Under the pieces are notes generated by a model that was not told where the DNA came from, did no database searches, and saw only the letters and a program-made list of their open reading frames with translations. The translations under genes were made by a program, and so were the position numbers. This document shows, in pieces, positions 1-8,990 of a DNA stretch of 64,000 nucleotides; positions within the stretch are counted from its first letter, which is position 1; the number at the start of each line of letters is the position of its first letter. Source of the DNA: Aquirufa antheringensis (GTDB lineage: Bacteria; Bacteroidota; Bacteroidia; Cytophagales; Spirosomataceae); NCBI RefSeq assembly GCF_004307425.1, contig NZ_SEWZ01000001.1, forward strand, positions 311,662 through 375,661, written 5' to 3'.

Positions 1-414
1 GATTAAGCCGTCAGAACCCGGGATAACTGGAACCCCAGCACGCTTCATCGTCTCTTTCGCTGTCGCTTTATCTCCCATCGAATTAATCATGTCCGCCGAA
101 GCACCGATGAACTTAATCCCATGTTCAGAACAAATACGCGAGAATTCTGCATTCTCAGAAAGGAAACCGTAACCCGGGTGAATTGCATCTGCTCCAGTCA
201 CTTCTGCAGCCGAAATAATCGCCGGAATACTCAAATAAGATTGTCTGCTGGGCGGAGGTCCGATACATACGGCCTCATCCGCAAAGCGAACGTGTAAACT
301 GTCGCGATCGGCGGTAGAGAAAACAGCCACCGTTTTGATGCCCATCTCCTTACAAGTCCGAATAATACGCAAGGCAATTTCCCCGCGATTCGCTATTAAT
401 ATCTTTTTAAACAT
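1..414 (-). CDS. accC: Biotin carboxylase subunit of acetyl-CoA carboxylase (5' part, cut by window edge)
   Basis: The first 138 codons of AccC, which carboxylates biotin on BCCP using ATP and bicarbonate as the first committed step of fatty acid synthesis. The reverse-strand translation starts [19 protein letters not shown], the typical N-terminal Rossmann-like biotin carboxylase fold, and continues with the conserved [14 protein letters not shown] stretch near residue 85. The central ATP-grasp domain lies beyond the left edge. The ATG at 414 is only 3 nt after the accB stop, so accB and accC are cotranscribed. The family assignment is firm; whether the rest of the gene is intact cannot be seen. 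Confidence 0.95.
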   Translation of the reverse strand, partial: MFKKILIANRGEIALRIIRTCKEMGIKTVAVFSTADRDSLHVRFADEAVCIGPPPSRQSYLSIPAIISAAEVTGADAIHPGYGFLSENAEFSRICSEHGIKFIGASADMINSMGDKATAKETMKRAGVPVIPGSDGLI

Positions 415-417
415 AGA

Positions 418-882
418 TTACGCTTTTTCAACCAAGAATAAAGGTTGATCAAATTCTACTGGACTAGCATTGTCAACTAAGATTTTAACGATCTTTCCAG
501 AGATCTCTGAATCGATTTCGTTAAACAATTTCATCGCTTCGATCACACAAACCGTTTTACCTGGAGCGATTTCCGTTCCTACTTCTACGAAGTTATCTTT
601 ATCTGGACCTGGAGCACGGTAGAATGTACCGATCATAGGAGACTTAACGGTATATAAGTTATCTGCTACGGGTGCAGGTGCTGCTGGAGCCGCTGGCGCC
701 GCTGCTGCCGGAACAGCTGCTACTGGAGCCGCCGCTGGTGCTGCAGAAACGACACTTACTACCGGTGCTGCTTCTCCGTGTTTCTTAACAGAAACCTTTA
801 AACCTTCTGTTTCGATGCTAACCTCAGCTAATGGAGATTTAGCGATATAATCGAGTAATCGTTGAATTTCTTTAGTATCCAT
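418..882 (-). CDS. accB: Biotin carboxyl carrier protein of acetyl-CoA carboxylase
   Basis: 154 aa BCCP, the biotinylated carrier that passes carboxyl groups between biotin carboxylase and carboxyltransferase. It has a short N-terminal helical region, an Ala/Pro-rich flexible linker at about residues 38-74, and a C-terminal biotinyl domain with the EAMKLFNEI motif (biotinylated Lys about 118). Length and layout are those of the E. coli-type protein. It lies between efp and accC on the same strand. A perfect TAnnTTTG box at 905-912 suggests that accBC also has its own promoter besides read-through from the upstream genes. Confidence 0.97.
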   Translation of the reverse strand: MDTKEIQRLLDYIAKSPLAEVSIETEGLKVSVKKHGEAAPVVSVVSAAPAAAPVAAVPAAAAPAAPAAPAPVADNLYTVKSPMIGTFYRAPGPDKDNFVEVGTEIAPGKTVCVIEAMKLFNEIDSEISGKIVKILVDNASPVEFDQPLFLVEKA

Positions 883-904
883 TCTTTTTGTTAATTAAAC
901 GCTA

Positions 905-912
905 CAAAGGTA
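905..912 (-). promoter_or_regulatory. Bacteroidota -7 element for accB
   Basis: The minus strand reads TACCTTTG, a perfect TAnnTTTG box, 22 nt before the accB start. No TTG at the expected -33 distance. It would give an internal promoter between efp and accB. Confidence 0.5.
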
Positions 913-917
913 GCTAA

Positions 918-1481
918 TTATTTTACACGCTCAGCGTATGAATAGGTTCTTGTATCTACTTTAATTACTTCATCTTGTTCGATGAAAATAGGTACGGTAA
1001 TCGTTGCTCCTGTTTCTACCGTTGCTGGTTTCTTAGGAGAGTTAGCCGTATCGCCACGAACACCTGGTTCTGTGTAAGTTACCTTCAATTCTACGAATGG
1101 AGGCAATTCACAAGATAAAGCAGCATCGTTTTCGGTATTGATCAAAATCTCCACCTCTTGTCCTTCTTTCATCAAATCAGCCATCACACATAAATTCTCA
1201 TTTAATAGAATTTGCTCGAATGACTCTTGGTCCATGAAGTTATAGCCAAACTCATCCTTGAAGATGAATTGGAATTTTCTGCGTTCTACACGTACTGGAT
1301 AGATTGCCACGCCTGAGTTAAACGTGTTATCGATAACTTTTCCTGATGTTAATGAACGTAATTTAGTCCGAACGAAAGCCGGGCCTTTTCCTGGTTTTAC
1401 GTGAAGGAATTCAATGATCGAATATAAATCGTCATTGTATTTAATCACCATCCCATTTTTAATGTCTGCTGTAGTTGCCAT
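918..1481 (-). CDS. efp: Elongation factor P
   Basis: 187 aa EF-P, which enters the ribosomal E site and relieves stalling at consecutive prolines. The N-terminal KOW-like domain carries the loop KPGKGPAF, with the lysine that is the modification site in other bacteria at residue 32; two OB domains follow (about 65-187). Full length for the family. Starts 6 nt after the fabH stop inside the lipid operon. No epmA/epmB-type modification genes are visible nearby, so the modification state cannot be inferred. Confidence 0.97.
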   Translation of the reverse strand: MATTADIKNGMVIKYNDDLYSIIEFLHVKPGKGPAFVRTKLRSLTSGKVIDNTFNSGVAIYPVRVERRKFQFIFKDEFGYNFMDQESFEQILLNENLCVMADLMKEGQEVEILINTENDAALSCELPPFVELKVTYTEPGVRGDTANSPKKPATVETGATITVPIFIEQDEVIKVDTRTYSYAERVK

Positions 1482-1487
1482 TTCTAA

Positions 1488-2495
1488 TTATTTAGGGTCG
1501 TATGCCCATTTAACGTAAGCTGATCCCCACGTGAAACCTCCACCGAAGGCCGCTAAGATCAGATTATCTCCTTTTTTTAGTTTGTTTTCGTAATCCCAAA
1601 GACAAAGCGGAATCGTCGCCGCCGTCGTATTTCCATATTTCTGGATGTTCAACATCACCTTATCTTCACTCACACCCATGCGATTTGCCGTCGCATCGAT
1701 GATACGTTTATTCGCTTGGTGCGGAACTAAATATTTAATATCGTCACCAGTTAAGTGATTGCGCTCCATGATTTCTGCCGAAACATCAGCCATACGCGTC
1801 ACCGCAAATTTAAATACGGATTGACCTTCTTGGCGAATGTAATGCCATTTTGCTTCCACCGATTCTACCGTAGGAGGGTAGGCGCTACCGCCGCCTTTTT
1901 GCATTAAGGATTCACATCCTTCTCCATCTGATTTCAAAATGAAGTCTTGTACGCCTAAACCTTCGAAATTAGGTTCTAACATGACCGCTGCCGCACCATC
2001 CCCAAAAAGAATGCACGTCGTACGATCCGTATAATCCACAATCGAAGACATTTTGTCCGCACCCACCACTACGATTTTCTTGTAACGACCTGATTCAATG
2101 AAGGCAGTACCTGCACCTAAGGCGTTTAAGAAACCTGAACAAGCCGCTGCTAAGTCAAAGGAAGCCGTTTCACGGATGCCTACTGCCTTGCAAATCAAGT
2201 TCGAAGCGGAAGGGAAAAAGTAATCTGGAGTCACCGTCGCGCAGATTAACATATCTACTTCTTCGGGTTTGGTATTGGTTTTCTTCAAGAGATCCTCTAC
2301 CGCTTTAGCCCCCATAAAAGACGTCCCTAGGCCTTCGCCTTTCAAAATACGTCTTTCTTTGATGCCGGTGCGAGAAGTGATCCACTCGTCGTTCGTGTCA
2401 ATAATTTTTTCTAATTCTTGATTCGTCAGCACATAATCCGGTACATATCCTGCGACTCCGGTGATGGCTGCACTTATTTTTTGGCTCATATTCAT
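1488..2495 (-). CDS. fabH: Beta-ketoacyl-ACP synthase III
   Basis: 335 aa KAS III, which condenses acetyl-CoA (or a branched primer) with malonyl-ACP to start fatty acid chains. The Cys-His-Asn triad is present: Cys119 in AAACSGF, His259 in PHQAN and Asn289 in YGNTT. The ATG at 2495 overlaps the plsX stop as TAATG, which favours this start through translational coupling, although an ATG two codons later (2489) is also possible. Lies between plsX and efp in the conserved order. Confidence 0.97.
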   Translation of the reverse strand: MNMSQKISAAITGVAGYVPDYVLTNQELEKIIDTNDEWITSRTGIKERRILKGEGLGTSFMGAKAVEDLLKKTNTKPEEVDMLICATVTPDYFFPSASNLICKAVGIRETASFDLAAACSGFLNALGAGTAFIESGRYKKIVVVGADKMSSIVDYTDRTTCILFGDGAAAVMLEPNFEGLGVQDFILKSDGEGCESLMQKGGGSAYPPTVESVEAKWHYIRQEGQSVFKFAVTRMADVSAEIMERNHLTGDDIKYLVPHQANKRIIDATANRMGVSEDKVMLNIQKYGNTTAATIPLCLWDYENKLKKGDNLILAAFGGGFTWGSAYVKWAYDPK

Positions 2496-3439
2496 TATTG
2501 GTTCTCGATGGCGGCCTTAATCTTACCGCAAACATCTGATTCTACGACGGATCTACACAATTTGATCATGTTTTTGATTGCCAAAGGACTAGACGCCCCG
2601 TGTGCAATAATTACATTCCCATTAATCCCGATAATCGGGCTACCGCCGTATTTTTCGTAATTTGTATTCTCGACGAAGTCATTCGTGATTCCCTGGTCCT
2701 TCATGATTTTGTAAAGGGATTCCCCCATCTTCAAAATAATGTTACCTGTAAATCCGTCCGTCACTATCACGTCTGCTTTGTTCTTGAAGAAATCTTTTCC
2801 TTCTAAGTTTCCAATGAAGTTGATCTTCTTATTCTCTTTTAAAAGGGCGTGTGTCGCTAGGGAAAGGATATTTCCTTTTTGCTCTTCTTCACCAATGTTC
2901 ATCAAGCCCACACGTGGTGCTTTCTTGCCCGTTGTCGCTTCAAAGTACACAGAGCCTAAGACCGCAAATTGATCTAACATCTCTGGTTTGCAATCCGCAT
3001 TCGCGCCAATGTCCAGCATTAAGGCATAGGTGCCGTCCTCTTGTGGAACGAATCCGGCAATCGCTGGGCGAGAAATTCCTTCGATGGTTTTGACAGAAAA
3101 TAATGATCCGACCATCATAGCGCCGGTATTTCCTGCAGAAGCAAAGACGTCAGCTTTGCCTTCCTTTAAAAGATGAAACCCAACTCCGATGCTGGAATTG
3201 GGTTTTTGAGATAATGCCTTAGTCGGATGTTCACCCATTTCAATTACTTGATCCGCAGGAATGATGGCAATTTGCTTGCCTGCATACCCGTGTTTCGCTA
3301 ATAATTGCTCGATGGTGTCCTGTGGACCTACGGCTAATATAGTGTCGTCGTTTGAAAGACTAGATAACGCTAAAAGTATTCCTTCGATTACAGCTTCTGG
3401 AGCATAATCTCCACCCATCACATCAACGGCTATTTTCAT
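2495..3439 (-). CDS. plsX: Phosphate acyltransferase PlsX
   Basis: 314 aa. Makes acyl-phosphate from acyl-ACP, the donor used by PlsY for the first acylation of glycerol-3-phosphate; plsY is also in this window (13995-14639). The start [15 protein letters not shown] is the family signature, and [10 protein letters not shown] (near residue 101) and GFTGNIILK are the other conserved blocks. Overlaps fabH by 1 nt. A 126-nt gap to rpmF holds a small hairpin and a perfect -7 box, so plsX-fabH may have its own promoter. Confidence 0.97.
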   Translation of the reverse strand: MKIAVDVMGGDYAPEAVIEGILLALSSLSNDDTILAVGPQDTIEQLLAKHGYAGKQIAIIPADQVIEMGEHPTKALSQKPNSSIGVGFHLLKEGKADVFASAGNTGAMMVGSLFSVKTIEGISRPAIAGFVPQEDGTYALMLDIGANADCKPEMLDQFAVLGSVYFEATTGKKAPRVGLMNIGEEEQKGNILSLATHALLKENKKINFIGNLEGKDFFKNKADVIVTDGFTGNIILKMGESLYKIMKDQGITNDFVENTNYEKYGGSPIIGINGNVIIAHGASSPLAIKNMIKLCRSVVESDVCGKIKAAIENQ

Positions 3440-3469
3440 TTAATTATGTTTAATTACTAAAGCTTTTGG

Positions 3470-3477
3470 CAAAAATA
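3470..3477 (-). promoter_or_regulatory. Bacteroidota -7 element for plsX
   Basis: The minus strand reads TATTTTTG, a perfect TAnnTTTG, 30 nt upstream of plsX. A TTG lies 14 nt further upstream, shorter than the usual 17-21 spacing. Suggests an internal promoter after rpmF. Confidence 0.5.
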
Positions 3478-3514
3478 GCATTAAATTTAGTCAAAAAATA
3501 GCATTTTAACGGGA

Positions 3515-3536
3515 TTTTTTCAGTGGTGCTGAAAAA
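3515..3536 (-). terminator. Hairpin between rpmF and plsX (possible attenuator)
   Basis: Perfect 9-bp inverted repeat TTTTTTCAG / CTGAAAAAA with a 5-nt loop in the rpmF-plsX gap. The stem is mostly A-T and no clear T tract follows it on the minus strand, so it is a weak or partial terminator at best. It could separate high rpmF expression from plsX-fabH. Confidence 0.35.
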
Positions 3537-3565
3537 ACAGCGTAAAGCTGCAGTCTACCAGGGAA

Positions 3566-3757
3566 TTACTTAACCGTGAATCCTTCTACGATCATTTTTC
3601 CTTTGTAGAACAAGTTACCTTCATGTACGTGAGCACGGTGATAAAGGTGAGTTTCGCCTGTTTGAGGATCTACTCCTAAATGCTTAGGAGTCCCGAAATC
3701 ATGCGCTCTTCTTGTATCACGACGCGTAGTAGAGATTTTTCTTTTAGGATGTGCCAT
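3566..3757 (-). CDS. rpmF: Ribosomal protein bL32
   Basis: 63 aa basic protein starting MAHPKRKISTTRRDTRRA, the bL32 signature. Part of the 50S subunit. Lies 14 nt after the DUF177 gene, the usual partner in bacteria. The zinc-binding cysteines of some L32 versions are absent, as in other Bacteroidota, so this is a C-minus form. Confidence 0.97.
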   Translation of the reverse strand: MAHPKRKISTTRRDTRRAHDFGTPKHLGVDPQTGETHLYHRAHVHEGNLFYKGKMIVEGFTVK

Positions 3758-3771
3758 TGTATTGTTATTTA

Positions 3772-4317
3772 TTAATTATTGTCTGTTAATTTTTTTAAGG
3801 CTGCCCATCTCGGATCCATTTCTGGCTCCTGATCGGCTTTATTTTCGTCTTCTGGGTCTGTTGTATAAATCAACTCGCCATCTACATGCTCATCTAAAGG
3901 TTTCACAAACCGTGGGTGCAACTTCTTCATAGGCACCTGCAAGGCAATGAAATCAAATAAATCTTGCGATAAATCTAATTTAGGCGACTTTCTATCTAAC
4001 AAGAATAAATTATCTCCCATATCTTCATTGTGATCCGAATATTTATAAATAATCTTCTCATCAAGGTGGATGGGGAATTCAAATTCCTCATTTGATCTAT
4101 CGCAAATTAATTTCAAAAAGCCGTCAATCTCCAGTCTAACCTGAATCATGGTCGGCGATTTATCTAACGTCGCTTTTGCGTTAAATTCGCCCTTTTGGAC
4201 CCATTCCTGCTCGAAAGCAGCGAAAAACTCATCATTCCCAGTGAAGGAATACGGGTATACTTTATCCTCTAAAGAAAGTATCGGTATCTGGTATGCTTCT
4301 AGGACGTTCATTTTCAC
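3772..4317 (-). CDS. DUF177 / YceD family protein
   Basis: 181 aa acidic protein of the YceD (DUF177) family, linked in other organisms to 23S rRNA accumulation and always found next to rpmF. A generally acidic C-terminal tail (about residues 155-181) is visible; the two-cysteine pair seen in some homologues is not. First gene of the operon, behind a promoter candidate at 4337-4366. Start at MKMN; MN two codons later is possible. The exact function in this phylum is unproven. Confidence 0.85.
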   Translation of the reverse strand: MKMNVLEAYQIPILSLEDKVYPYSFTGNDEFFAAFEQEWVQKGEFNAKATLDKSPTMIQVRLEIDGFLKLICDRSNEEFEFPIHLDEKIIYKYSDHNEDMGDNLFLLDRKSPKLDLSQDLFDFIALQVPMKKLHPRFVKPLDEHVDGELIYTTDPEDENKADQEPEMDPRWAALKKLTDNN

Positions 4318-4336
4318 TCTTGGGTAAAAAAGAATG

Positions 4337-4366
4337 CGAAATTACGAAAATATTCGAAAACAGCAA
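4337..4366 (-). promoter_or_regulatory. Promoter candidate for the DUF177-rpmF-plsX-fabH-efp-acc operon
   Basis: The minus strand shows TTG (4364-4366), a 19-nt spacer, then TAATTTCG (4337-4344), one base off TAnnTTTG. Spacing fits the Bacteroidota TTG/TAnnTTTG promoter; the start codon follows 19 nt later. Confidence 0.55.
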
Positions 4367-4399
4367 TAGTTGCGCTGAACAAATTCGTAATTTCGAGGC

Positions 4400-5017
4400 A
4401 TGAAGTATTGGAGTCAATCTGTAAAAGCATTTGTAGTAATCTTTATTTTGTATGAAGTAGGAGGTTGGCTTTTTGTCAGCACCTACGAGCGTCTCGATCA
4501 GCTCCAGTTAATCAATGGAAACCATTCCCAGCTGGCGGACCTTTTATTTCAAGCCTTGACTGCCACGGCAGAAGTCGTTCTGCCTATTTTACTCTTACTC
4601 TATTTAATTCGGTTTCAGAAAGCCTACGCCTTATCCTATGTCTATTCATACGCTTTATCTACTGGATTAATTCAGGGATTAAAGCATCTGGTGTTTACGG
4701 ACGCGCTTCGACCTTTGGCTTACTTTGCAGCAAGTGGTGTCAAATGGCATCTTGTAGCGGGATTACCTATTCATGAATACAACTCCATGCCCTCTGGTCA
4801 CACGGGATCAGCTTTTTTTATGTTTTTTTGGGTGGCGGTGCTGTTGCGTCGCTGGTTTTGGGGAGCGCTAGCTGGTTTAATTGCCGTGGGAGTTGCCTAT
4901 TCCAGAGTCTATTTATTTCAACATTTTCCGGTGGATACCCTCGTGGGGGCGGCCATCGGAGTAGGCTCATCGGCCTTATTTTATTCGATCCACTATGCTA
5001 AAAGCAGTTCAAAGTAA
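4400..5017 (+). CDS. PAP2-family membrane phosphatase
   Basis: 205 aa integral membrane phosphatase with about five hydrophobic segments. The three PAP2 motifs are visible: Lys95...Arg104-Pro105, PSGH at 131-134 and SR(168-169)-x5-His175-x3-Asp179. The first motif has eight rather than six residues between Lys and RP, a small deviation. Such enzymes dephosphorylate phosphatidate, undecaprenyl diphosphate or lipid A. It overlaps the downstream glycosyltransferase gene by 23 nt, which points to a shared role in lipid-linked sugar or lipid A metabolism. The substrate is not known. Confidence 0.88.
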   Translation: MKYWSQSVKAFVVIFILYEVGGWLFVSTYERLDQLQLINGNHSQLADLLFQALTATAEVVLPILLLLYLIRFQKAYALSYVYSYALSTGLIQGLKHLVFTDALRPLAYFAASGVKWHLVAGLPIHEYNSMPSGHTGSAFFMFFWVAVLLRRWFWGALAGLIAVGVAYSRVYLFQHFPVDTLVGAAIGVGSSALFYSIHYAKSSSK

Positions 5018-6608
5018 ACCCTACCTTTTCTGGGCCCTCGTGGGAGCGGCAGTTTATATTCCTTTTTTAGGGTCGACCCATTTATTCGACTGGGATGAGG
5101 TGAATTTTGCGGAATCGGCACGGGAAATGATTGTGACGGGAGATTTTTTAAGCGTCCAAATCAACTTTCAACCCTTCTGGGAGAAACCACCTTTGTTCCT
5201 TTGGCTGCAGGCTTTGAGTTTTATGGCCTTTGATTCGTTCTCTGGTCAATCGGATATTTCGATGGAATTTGCTGCCCGTTTTCCTAATGCGGTCATTGGT
5301 ATTTTGACGCTTTGGACTTTACATGCGGTGGGGAAGAAGACTTGGGGCGCAAATTTTGGGAATCTGTGGGCCTTCTCTTATTTAGTTGCTATTACACCCC
5401 ATGTCTATGCGAGTTCAGGGATCATTGATCCGCTCTTTAATTTGTTGATATTTTTAGGCGTCTATTTCTTTTCAGAGTTTTTTCAGGATGCGACGCGCTT
5501 TAGAAATGTCCTATTCGCTGGCATTTCAATTGGTTTAGCCTTGTTGACCAAAGGTCCAGCGGCATTGCTCCTCTGGGCATTAACCCTTTTGTTCGTGGGG
5601 ATTTTATACCGTTCACGTATCAATGGCCGTTTGTTTACAGGCGCTGTGGTAGCGGGATTGATCTCCGTATTTTTCTTTGTGGCTTGGTATGGTTTGATTG
5701 CTTATAAGTTTGGTTGGCAGATCATTGAAGACTTTTTTACCTACCAAGTTCGATTGATGACTACGGGGGATGCCGGCCATGGACAACCCTTTTATTACCA
5801 CTTTGTGGTCTTGTTGATCGGATGTTTCCCGGTGTCGATTTGGGCAGGTGCTCGGTTATTTCGTTGGAAGCGCGAGGATTTGGACTTTTCGAACTGGATG
5901 AAAGTCTTGTTTTGGGTGGTTTTGATTCTGTTCAGTATCGTGAAGACGAAAATTGTGCATTATTCGTCCATGTGTTGGATTCCGTTAACCTATTTCTCTG
6001 CGGTGGTACTGCAAGAATGGCAGGCAGGTGGATTTCGCTTTAATTGGAAATATAATACGGCGATCGGTTTTGTAGGATTGCTTTTAGCGGCAGTGTTAAC
6101 GGCGGTTCCATTGATTGGCCAAAATGCGGGCCTCATCGCTCCTTACATCAAAGACGTATTCGTGCAAGGTAATTTACAGGCGCCGGTGTATTGGGCGGGT
6201 TGGGAATTTTTGATCGGTGTTGCGTTTGCTGCGGCCGTGATCTATTATTTATTTTCGAAGAAACTACACACCTTGATGGCAGCGTCCTTGGTGACGATTA
6301 TGGCTTATATGGCCATCGTGGTGCCTAAAATAGAAGGGTATACGCAGGCGACTGTGATTGATTTTTATATCGCAAAGATGGGCCAAAAAGTCTACATCGA
6401 GCCCGTTGGCTTCAAATCGTATGCCCACTTATTGTATTTTCAAAAGCCCGCAGGAAGTCCCGCGGGCGATGAATTATTATCTGAGAAAAAGCTGGATAGA
6501 CCGGCTTATTTCATTCTGAAAGCGGATGCGGAGGAAAAGTTCAAATACCACCCGAACTTGATCTTCCTAAAAGAAGAGAACGGATTCTTATTCTATAAGC
6601 ACCGCTAA
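4995..6608 (+). CDS. ArnT/PMT-like membrane glycosyltransferase
   Basis: 537 aa polytopic protein of the dolichyl-phosphate-mannose mannosyltransferase / ArnT superfamily, which moves a sugar from a polyprenyl-phosphate donor to an acceptor on the periplasmic side. The first loop carries the acidic DWDE motif (residues 32-35) followed by FWEKPPLFLW (61-70), both hallmarks of the family. About ten to twelve membrane helices follow, then a short soluble C-terminal tail. The start overlaps the PAP2 gene by 23 nt, implying coupling. Donor and acceptor cannot be read from sequence. Confidence 0.85.
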   Translation: MLKAVQSKPYLFWALVGAAVYIPFLGSTHLFDWDEVNFAESAREMIVTGDFLSVQINFQPFWEKPPLFLWLQALSFMAFDSFSGQSDISMEFAARFPNAVIGILTLWTLHAVGKKTWGANFGNLWAFSYLVAITPHVYASSGIIDPLFNLLIFLGVYFFSEFFQDATRFRNVLFAGISIGLALLTKGPAALLLWALTLLFVGILYRSRINGRLFTGAVVAGLISVFFFVAWYGLIAYKFGWQIIEDFFTYQVRLMTTGDAGHGQPFYYHFVVLLIGCFPVSIWAGARLFRWKREDLDFSNWMKVLFWVVLILFSIVKTKIVHYSSMCWIPLTYFSAVVLQEWQAGGFRFNWKYNTAIGFVGLLLAAVLTAVPLIGQNAGLIAPYIKDVFVQGNLQAPVYWAGWEFLIGVAFAAAVIYYLFSKKLHTLMAASLVTIMAYMAIVVPKIEGYTQATVIDFYIAKMGQKVYIEPVGFKSYAHLLYFQKPAGSPAGDELLSEKKLDRPAYFILKADAEEKFKYHPNLIFLKEENGFLFYKHR

Positions 6609-6626
6609 TCTAAGTACTGATAAGAT

Positions 6627-7037
6627 TTAAACGCCTGGGAAGAAGAACGCACCTTCGATGGCTGCATTCTCATCAGAATCTGAACCGTGGATGGCATTAG
6701 CCTCCAGAGATTTGGCAAATTGCTTACGAATAGTTCCTTCCGCTGCATCTGCTGGATTTGTGGATCCTATCAAAGTGCGAAAATCTTCTACGGCATTTTC
6801 TTTCTCCAAAATCATCGGAATAATCTCGCTCTTCGACATGTAGTCGCACAGGCTTTTATAGAAAGGGCGCTCACTGTGAACGGCATAAAATTGACCCGCT
6901 TGCTCGGGGCTCATCTTTAATTTCGTGATGGCAATAATTTTATAGCCGGCTTTTTCAATTTGTTGAATGATGGGACCTGTGTGACCGTCTGCGACCGCAT
7001 CCGGTTTAATCATAGTGAAAGTTCTATTTGTTGACAT
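6627..7037 (-). CDS. ndk: Nucleoside diphosphate kinase
   Basis: 136 aa NDK, exchanging gamma-phosphates among NTPs and dNTPs through a phosphohistidine. It begins [15 protein letters not shown], has the catalytic His in NAIHGSDS near the C-terminus, and keeps the FYAVH segment. I chose the ATG at 7037: the longer reading from 7055 would start within a few bases of the -7 box at 7053-7060. Divergent from the DHH gene, with overlapping promoter elements. Confidence 0.97.
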   Translation of the reverse strand: MSTNRTFTMIKPDAVADGHTGPIIQQIEKAGYKIIAITKLKMSPEQAGQFYAVHSERPFYKSLCDYMSKSEIIPMILEKENAVEDFRTLIGSTNPADAAEGTIRKQFAKSLEANAIHGSDSDENAAIEGAFFFPGV

Positions 7038-7052
7038 GGGTATAATTTTGAA

Positions 7053-7083
7053 CAAATTTATCTCTAACTTTGCGTTCGCCCAA
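7053..7083 (-). promoter_or_regulatory. ndk promoter (TTG-N20-TAnnTTTG)
   Basis: The minus strand has TTG (7081-7083), a 20-nt spacer and TAAATTTG (7053-7060), a perfect Bacteroidota promoter 15 nt before the ndk ATG. It interlocks with the divergent nrnA box at 7065-7072. Confidence 0.7.
7065..7072 (+). promoter_or_regulatory. Bacteroidota -7 element for the DHH phosphoesterase gene
   Basis: TAACTTTG is a perfect TAnnTTTG, 35 nt before the ATG at 7108. It lies inside the spacer of the divergent ndk promoter, so the two polymerases would compete for the same DNA. Confidence 0.55.
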
Positions 7084-7107
7084 ATTTATTTCTGGCCATC
7101 CCATTTT

Positions 7108-8136
7108 ATGACCTCCATCTCTGAGTTAAAAGCCCACCTTATTCCCGGCACGAAAGCTGTGATCACTGCCCATTATAATCCGGATTCGGATGCGATTGGT
7201 TCGACCCTTGCTTTTCAAGGATATTTGGCCAAAAAAGGTATTCAAGCGACGGTAGCGGTTCCATCAGCCTTGTCTGCTAACCTAAAATGGATGCCGGGAG
7301 CAGCGGATATTTTAACGTATGATGAGCTACTTCATAAGGTGCAAATCGATGCGCTGGTCGAGGAAGCTGATTTTATTTTCTGTTTGGATTTCTCGGGCAT
7401 TCAAAGGTTGCACAACATGGCTCCTTTAGTGCGCAAGTCGCGGGCAAAAAAGGTGGTGATAGATCACCACTTGGATCCGGAAGACTTTGGCGATTATTAT
7501 TACCACCGCACGATTGCGGCGTCGACCTGTGAATTAATTTATGATTTAATCCTGGAGTGGGGCGATGAAAATCTACTCGATCCAGCCATCGGTTCTTGCT
7601 TGTATTCGGGTATTATGACCGACACAGGCTCTTTTCGTCACCCGAATACGACCGCTCATGTGCACACGGTGGTGGCAGCCTTGATTGATGTAGGGGTGAA
7701 TACAAACGAGGTGCATCGCAAGGTATTTGATTCATCTAGTATCGATCGGTTGAAGTTTATTGGTCATGTGTTAGGCCAAAGAATGGACTACCTTTCCGAG
7801 TTTCACCTCGCTTTCATGTGGATTACGGCAGAGGATTTAACAAAATTTAATTCCCAAGCTGGGGACACAGAAGGAATTGTGAATTACGGTTTGCAAATCA
7901 CCGGCTGTGTGTGGTCCATCTTGATGATTGAGCGTCCAGATGGCGTAAAGCTGTCTTTTAGGTCTATCGAACCTTTTGCTGTGAACGAATTTGCTTCGAA
8001 ATACTTTGAAGGTGGTGGGCATAAAAATGCCTCCGGTGGACGTTTTTCTGGGGGAAGTTTAGTGGAGGCGAAGAAAAAACTAATGGAAGTGTTACCTTTG
8101 TATCTTTCTGAAATAAATCGAGTTAAAAATGTATAA
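7108..8136 (+). CDS. nrnA: DHH/DHHA1 phosphoesterase (NrnA-type oligoribonuclease / pAp phosphatase)
   Basis: 342 aa bifunctional NrnA-like enzyme that degrades nanoRNAs and hydrolyses pAp. Visible motifs are HYNPDSDAIGS (metal binding, near residue 22), CLDFS, the DHH triplet in VIDHHLD, TDTGSF, and the DHHA1 glycine-rich GGGHKNASGG near the C-terminus. I took the ATG at 7108; the longer reading frame from 7015 runs through the ndk promoter and adds an atypical hydrophobic start. Heads a run of plus-strand genes. Confidence 0.88.
   Translation: MTSISELKAHLIPGTKAVITAHYNPDSDAIGSTLAFQGYLAKKGIQATVAVPSALSANLKWMPGAADILTYDELLHKVQIDALVEEADFIFCLDFSGIQRLHNMAPLVRKSRAKKVVIDHHLDPEDFGDYYYHRTIAASTCELIYDLILEWGDENLLDPAIGSCLYSGIMTDTGSFRHPNTTAHVHTVVAALIDVGVNTNEVHRKVFDSSSIDRLKFIGHVLGQRMDYLSEFHLAFMWITAEDLTKFNSQAGDTEGIVNYGLQITGCVWSILMIERPDGVKLSFRSIEPFAVNEFASKYFEGGGHKNASGGRFSGGSLVEAKKKLMEVLPLYLSEINRVKNV
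8093..8100 (+). promoter_or_regulatory. Bacteroidota -7 element for the first FKBP lipoprotein gene
   Basis: TACCTTTG (perfect TAnnTTTG) lies inside the last codons of the DHH gene, 46 nt before the ATG at 8147. No -33 TTG. Confidence 0.45.
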
Positions 8137-8146
8137 AATCAAAATC

Positions 8147-8986
8147 ATGCGTAAACAACTAGCAGTAATTTTAGTAGCGGCAATGGCACTAGCTTCGTGT
8201 AACAATGTCGAAGTAGTAGACGGAGTTAAAATCCAAAAACACGAACATGATGATAGCGCCGCTAAATTAAAAGAAGGTGATATCATTACGTTTGATTTAG
8301 TCATCAAAAATGATGCCGATTCTACTATCAAAGATTCACGCAAAGAAGGCAAGCCATTACAAGATTTAGTTCCTCCAGCAGCGCCTGCAGGTGCATTTAA
8401 AGGTTCTTTTGAGAACGGTTTACGTTTATTAGCTGTAGGAGATAGCGCAACCATCTTCGTTCCAGTAGATAGCTTATTTAAAGATGCAAACCAGCCAGTT
8501 CCTCCGTTCTTAAAGCGTGGGACAGACGTTCGTTTCATCGTAAAGATTAAGAAATCTCAATCTCGTGCAGAATTTGAAAAAGAGATGACGAAATTATCAG
8601 CAGAGCAAACAGGTAAAGACGCGAAATTAATCGAAGCGTATGTAGCTAACTCAGGTAAGAAATTCACAAAAACTTCTACCGGTCTTTATGCTTCTATTTC
8701 GAATCCAGGTGTGGGCGAAGGTCCTAAAATGGGCGAGTCTTGGGAAGTGAACTACATCGGAACATTTTTAGATGGAAAAGAATTTGACAAAGGTGCAGGT
8801 GTTGCGATGCCTCCAGTAGGTCAATTAGTTCCAGGCTTCAACGAAGCGCTAATGTTATTGAAAAAAGGAGGAAAAGGTACGTTTGTGATTCCATCAGCGT
8901 TAGGCTATGGTGCGCAAGGTGCTGCTCCACGTATCCCTGCAAATGCTATTTTAGTATTTGAATTAGAAGTATTGTCTAAGAAATAA
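8147..8986 (+). CDS. FKBP-type peptidyl-prolyl isomerase lipoprotein (first of three)
   Basis: 279 aa predicted lipoprotein: MRKQLAVILVAAMALASC ends in a lipobox with Cys18. Two FKBP-like domains follow. The N-terminal one (about residues 40-140) is degenerate; the C-terminal one (about 180-279) keeps the VNYIG, PGFNEALMLL and ALGYGAQG blocks of active FKBPs. FKBPs isomerise Xaa-Pro bonds during protein folding; GldI of gliding Flavobacteria is a related lipoprotein. An ATG at 8129 would add six residues and touches the upstream stop; 8147 gives the cleaner signal. Followed at once by two similar genes. Confidence 0.85.
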   Translation: MRKQLAVILVAAMALASCNNVEVVDGVKIQKHEHDDSAAKLKEGDIITFDLVIKNDADSTIKDSRKEGKPLQDLVPPAAPAGAFKGSFENGLRLLAVGDSATIFVPVDSLFKDANQPVPPFLKRGTDVRFIVKIKKSQSRAEFEKEMTKLSAEQTGKDAKLIEAYVANSGKKFTKTSTGLYASISNPGVGEGPKMGESWEVNYIGTFLDGKEFDKGAGVAMPPVGQLVPGFNEALMLLKKGGKGTFVIPSALGYGAQGAAPRIPANAILVFELEVLSKK

Positions 8987-8990
8987 TTGA

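Noticed and set aside
2418-3093. Plus-strand ORFs opposite fabH and plsX
   Set aside because: They are antisense shadows without family features.
7015-7107. Longer N-terminus for the DHH phosphoesterase
   Set aside because: It would run through the ndk start and both promoters; the family start fits ATG 7108.
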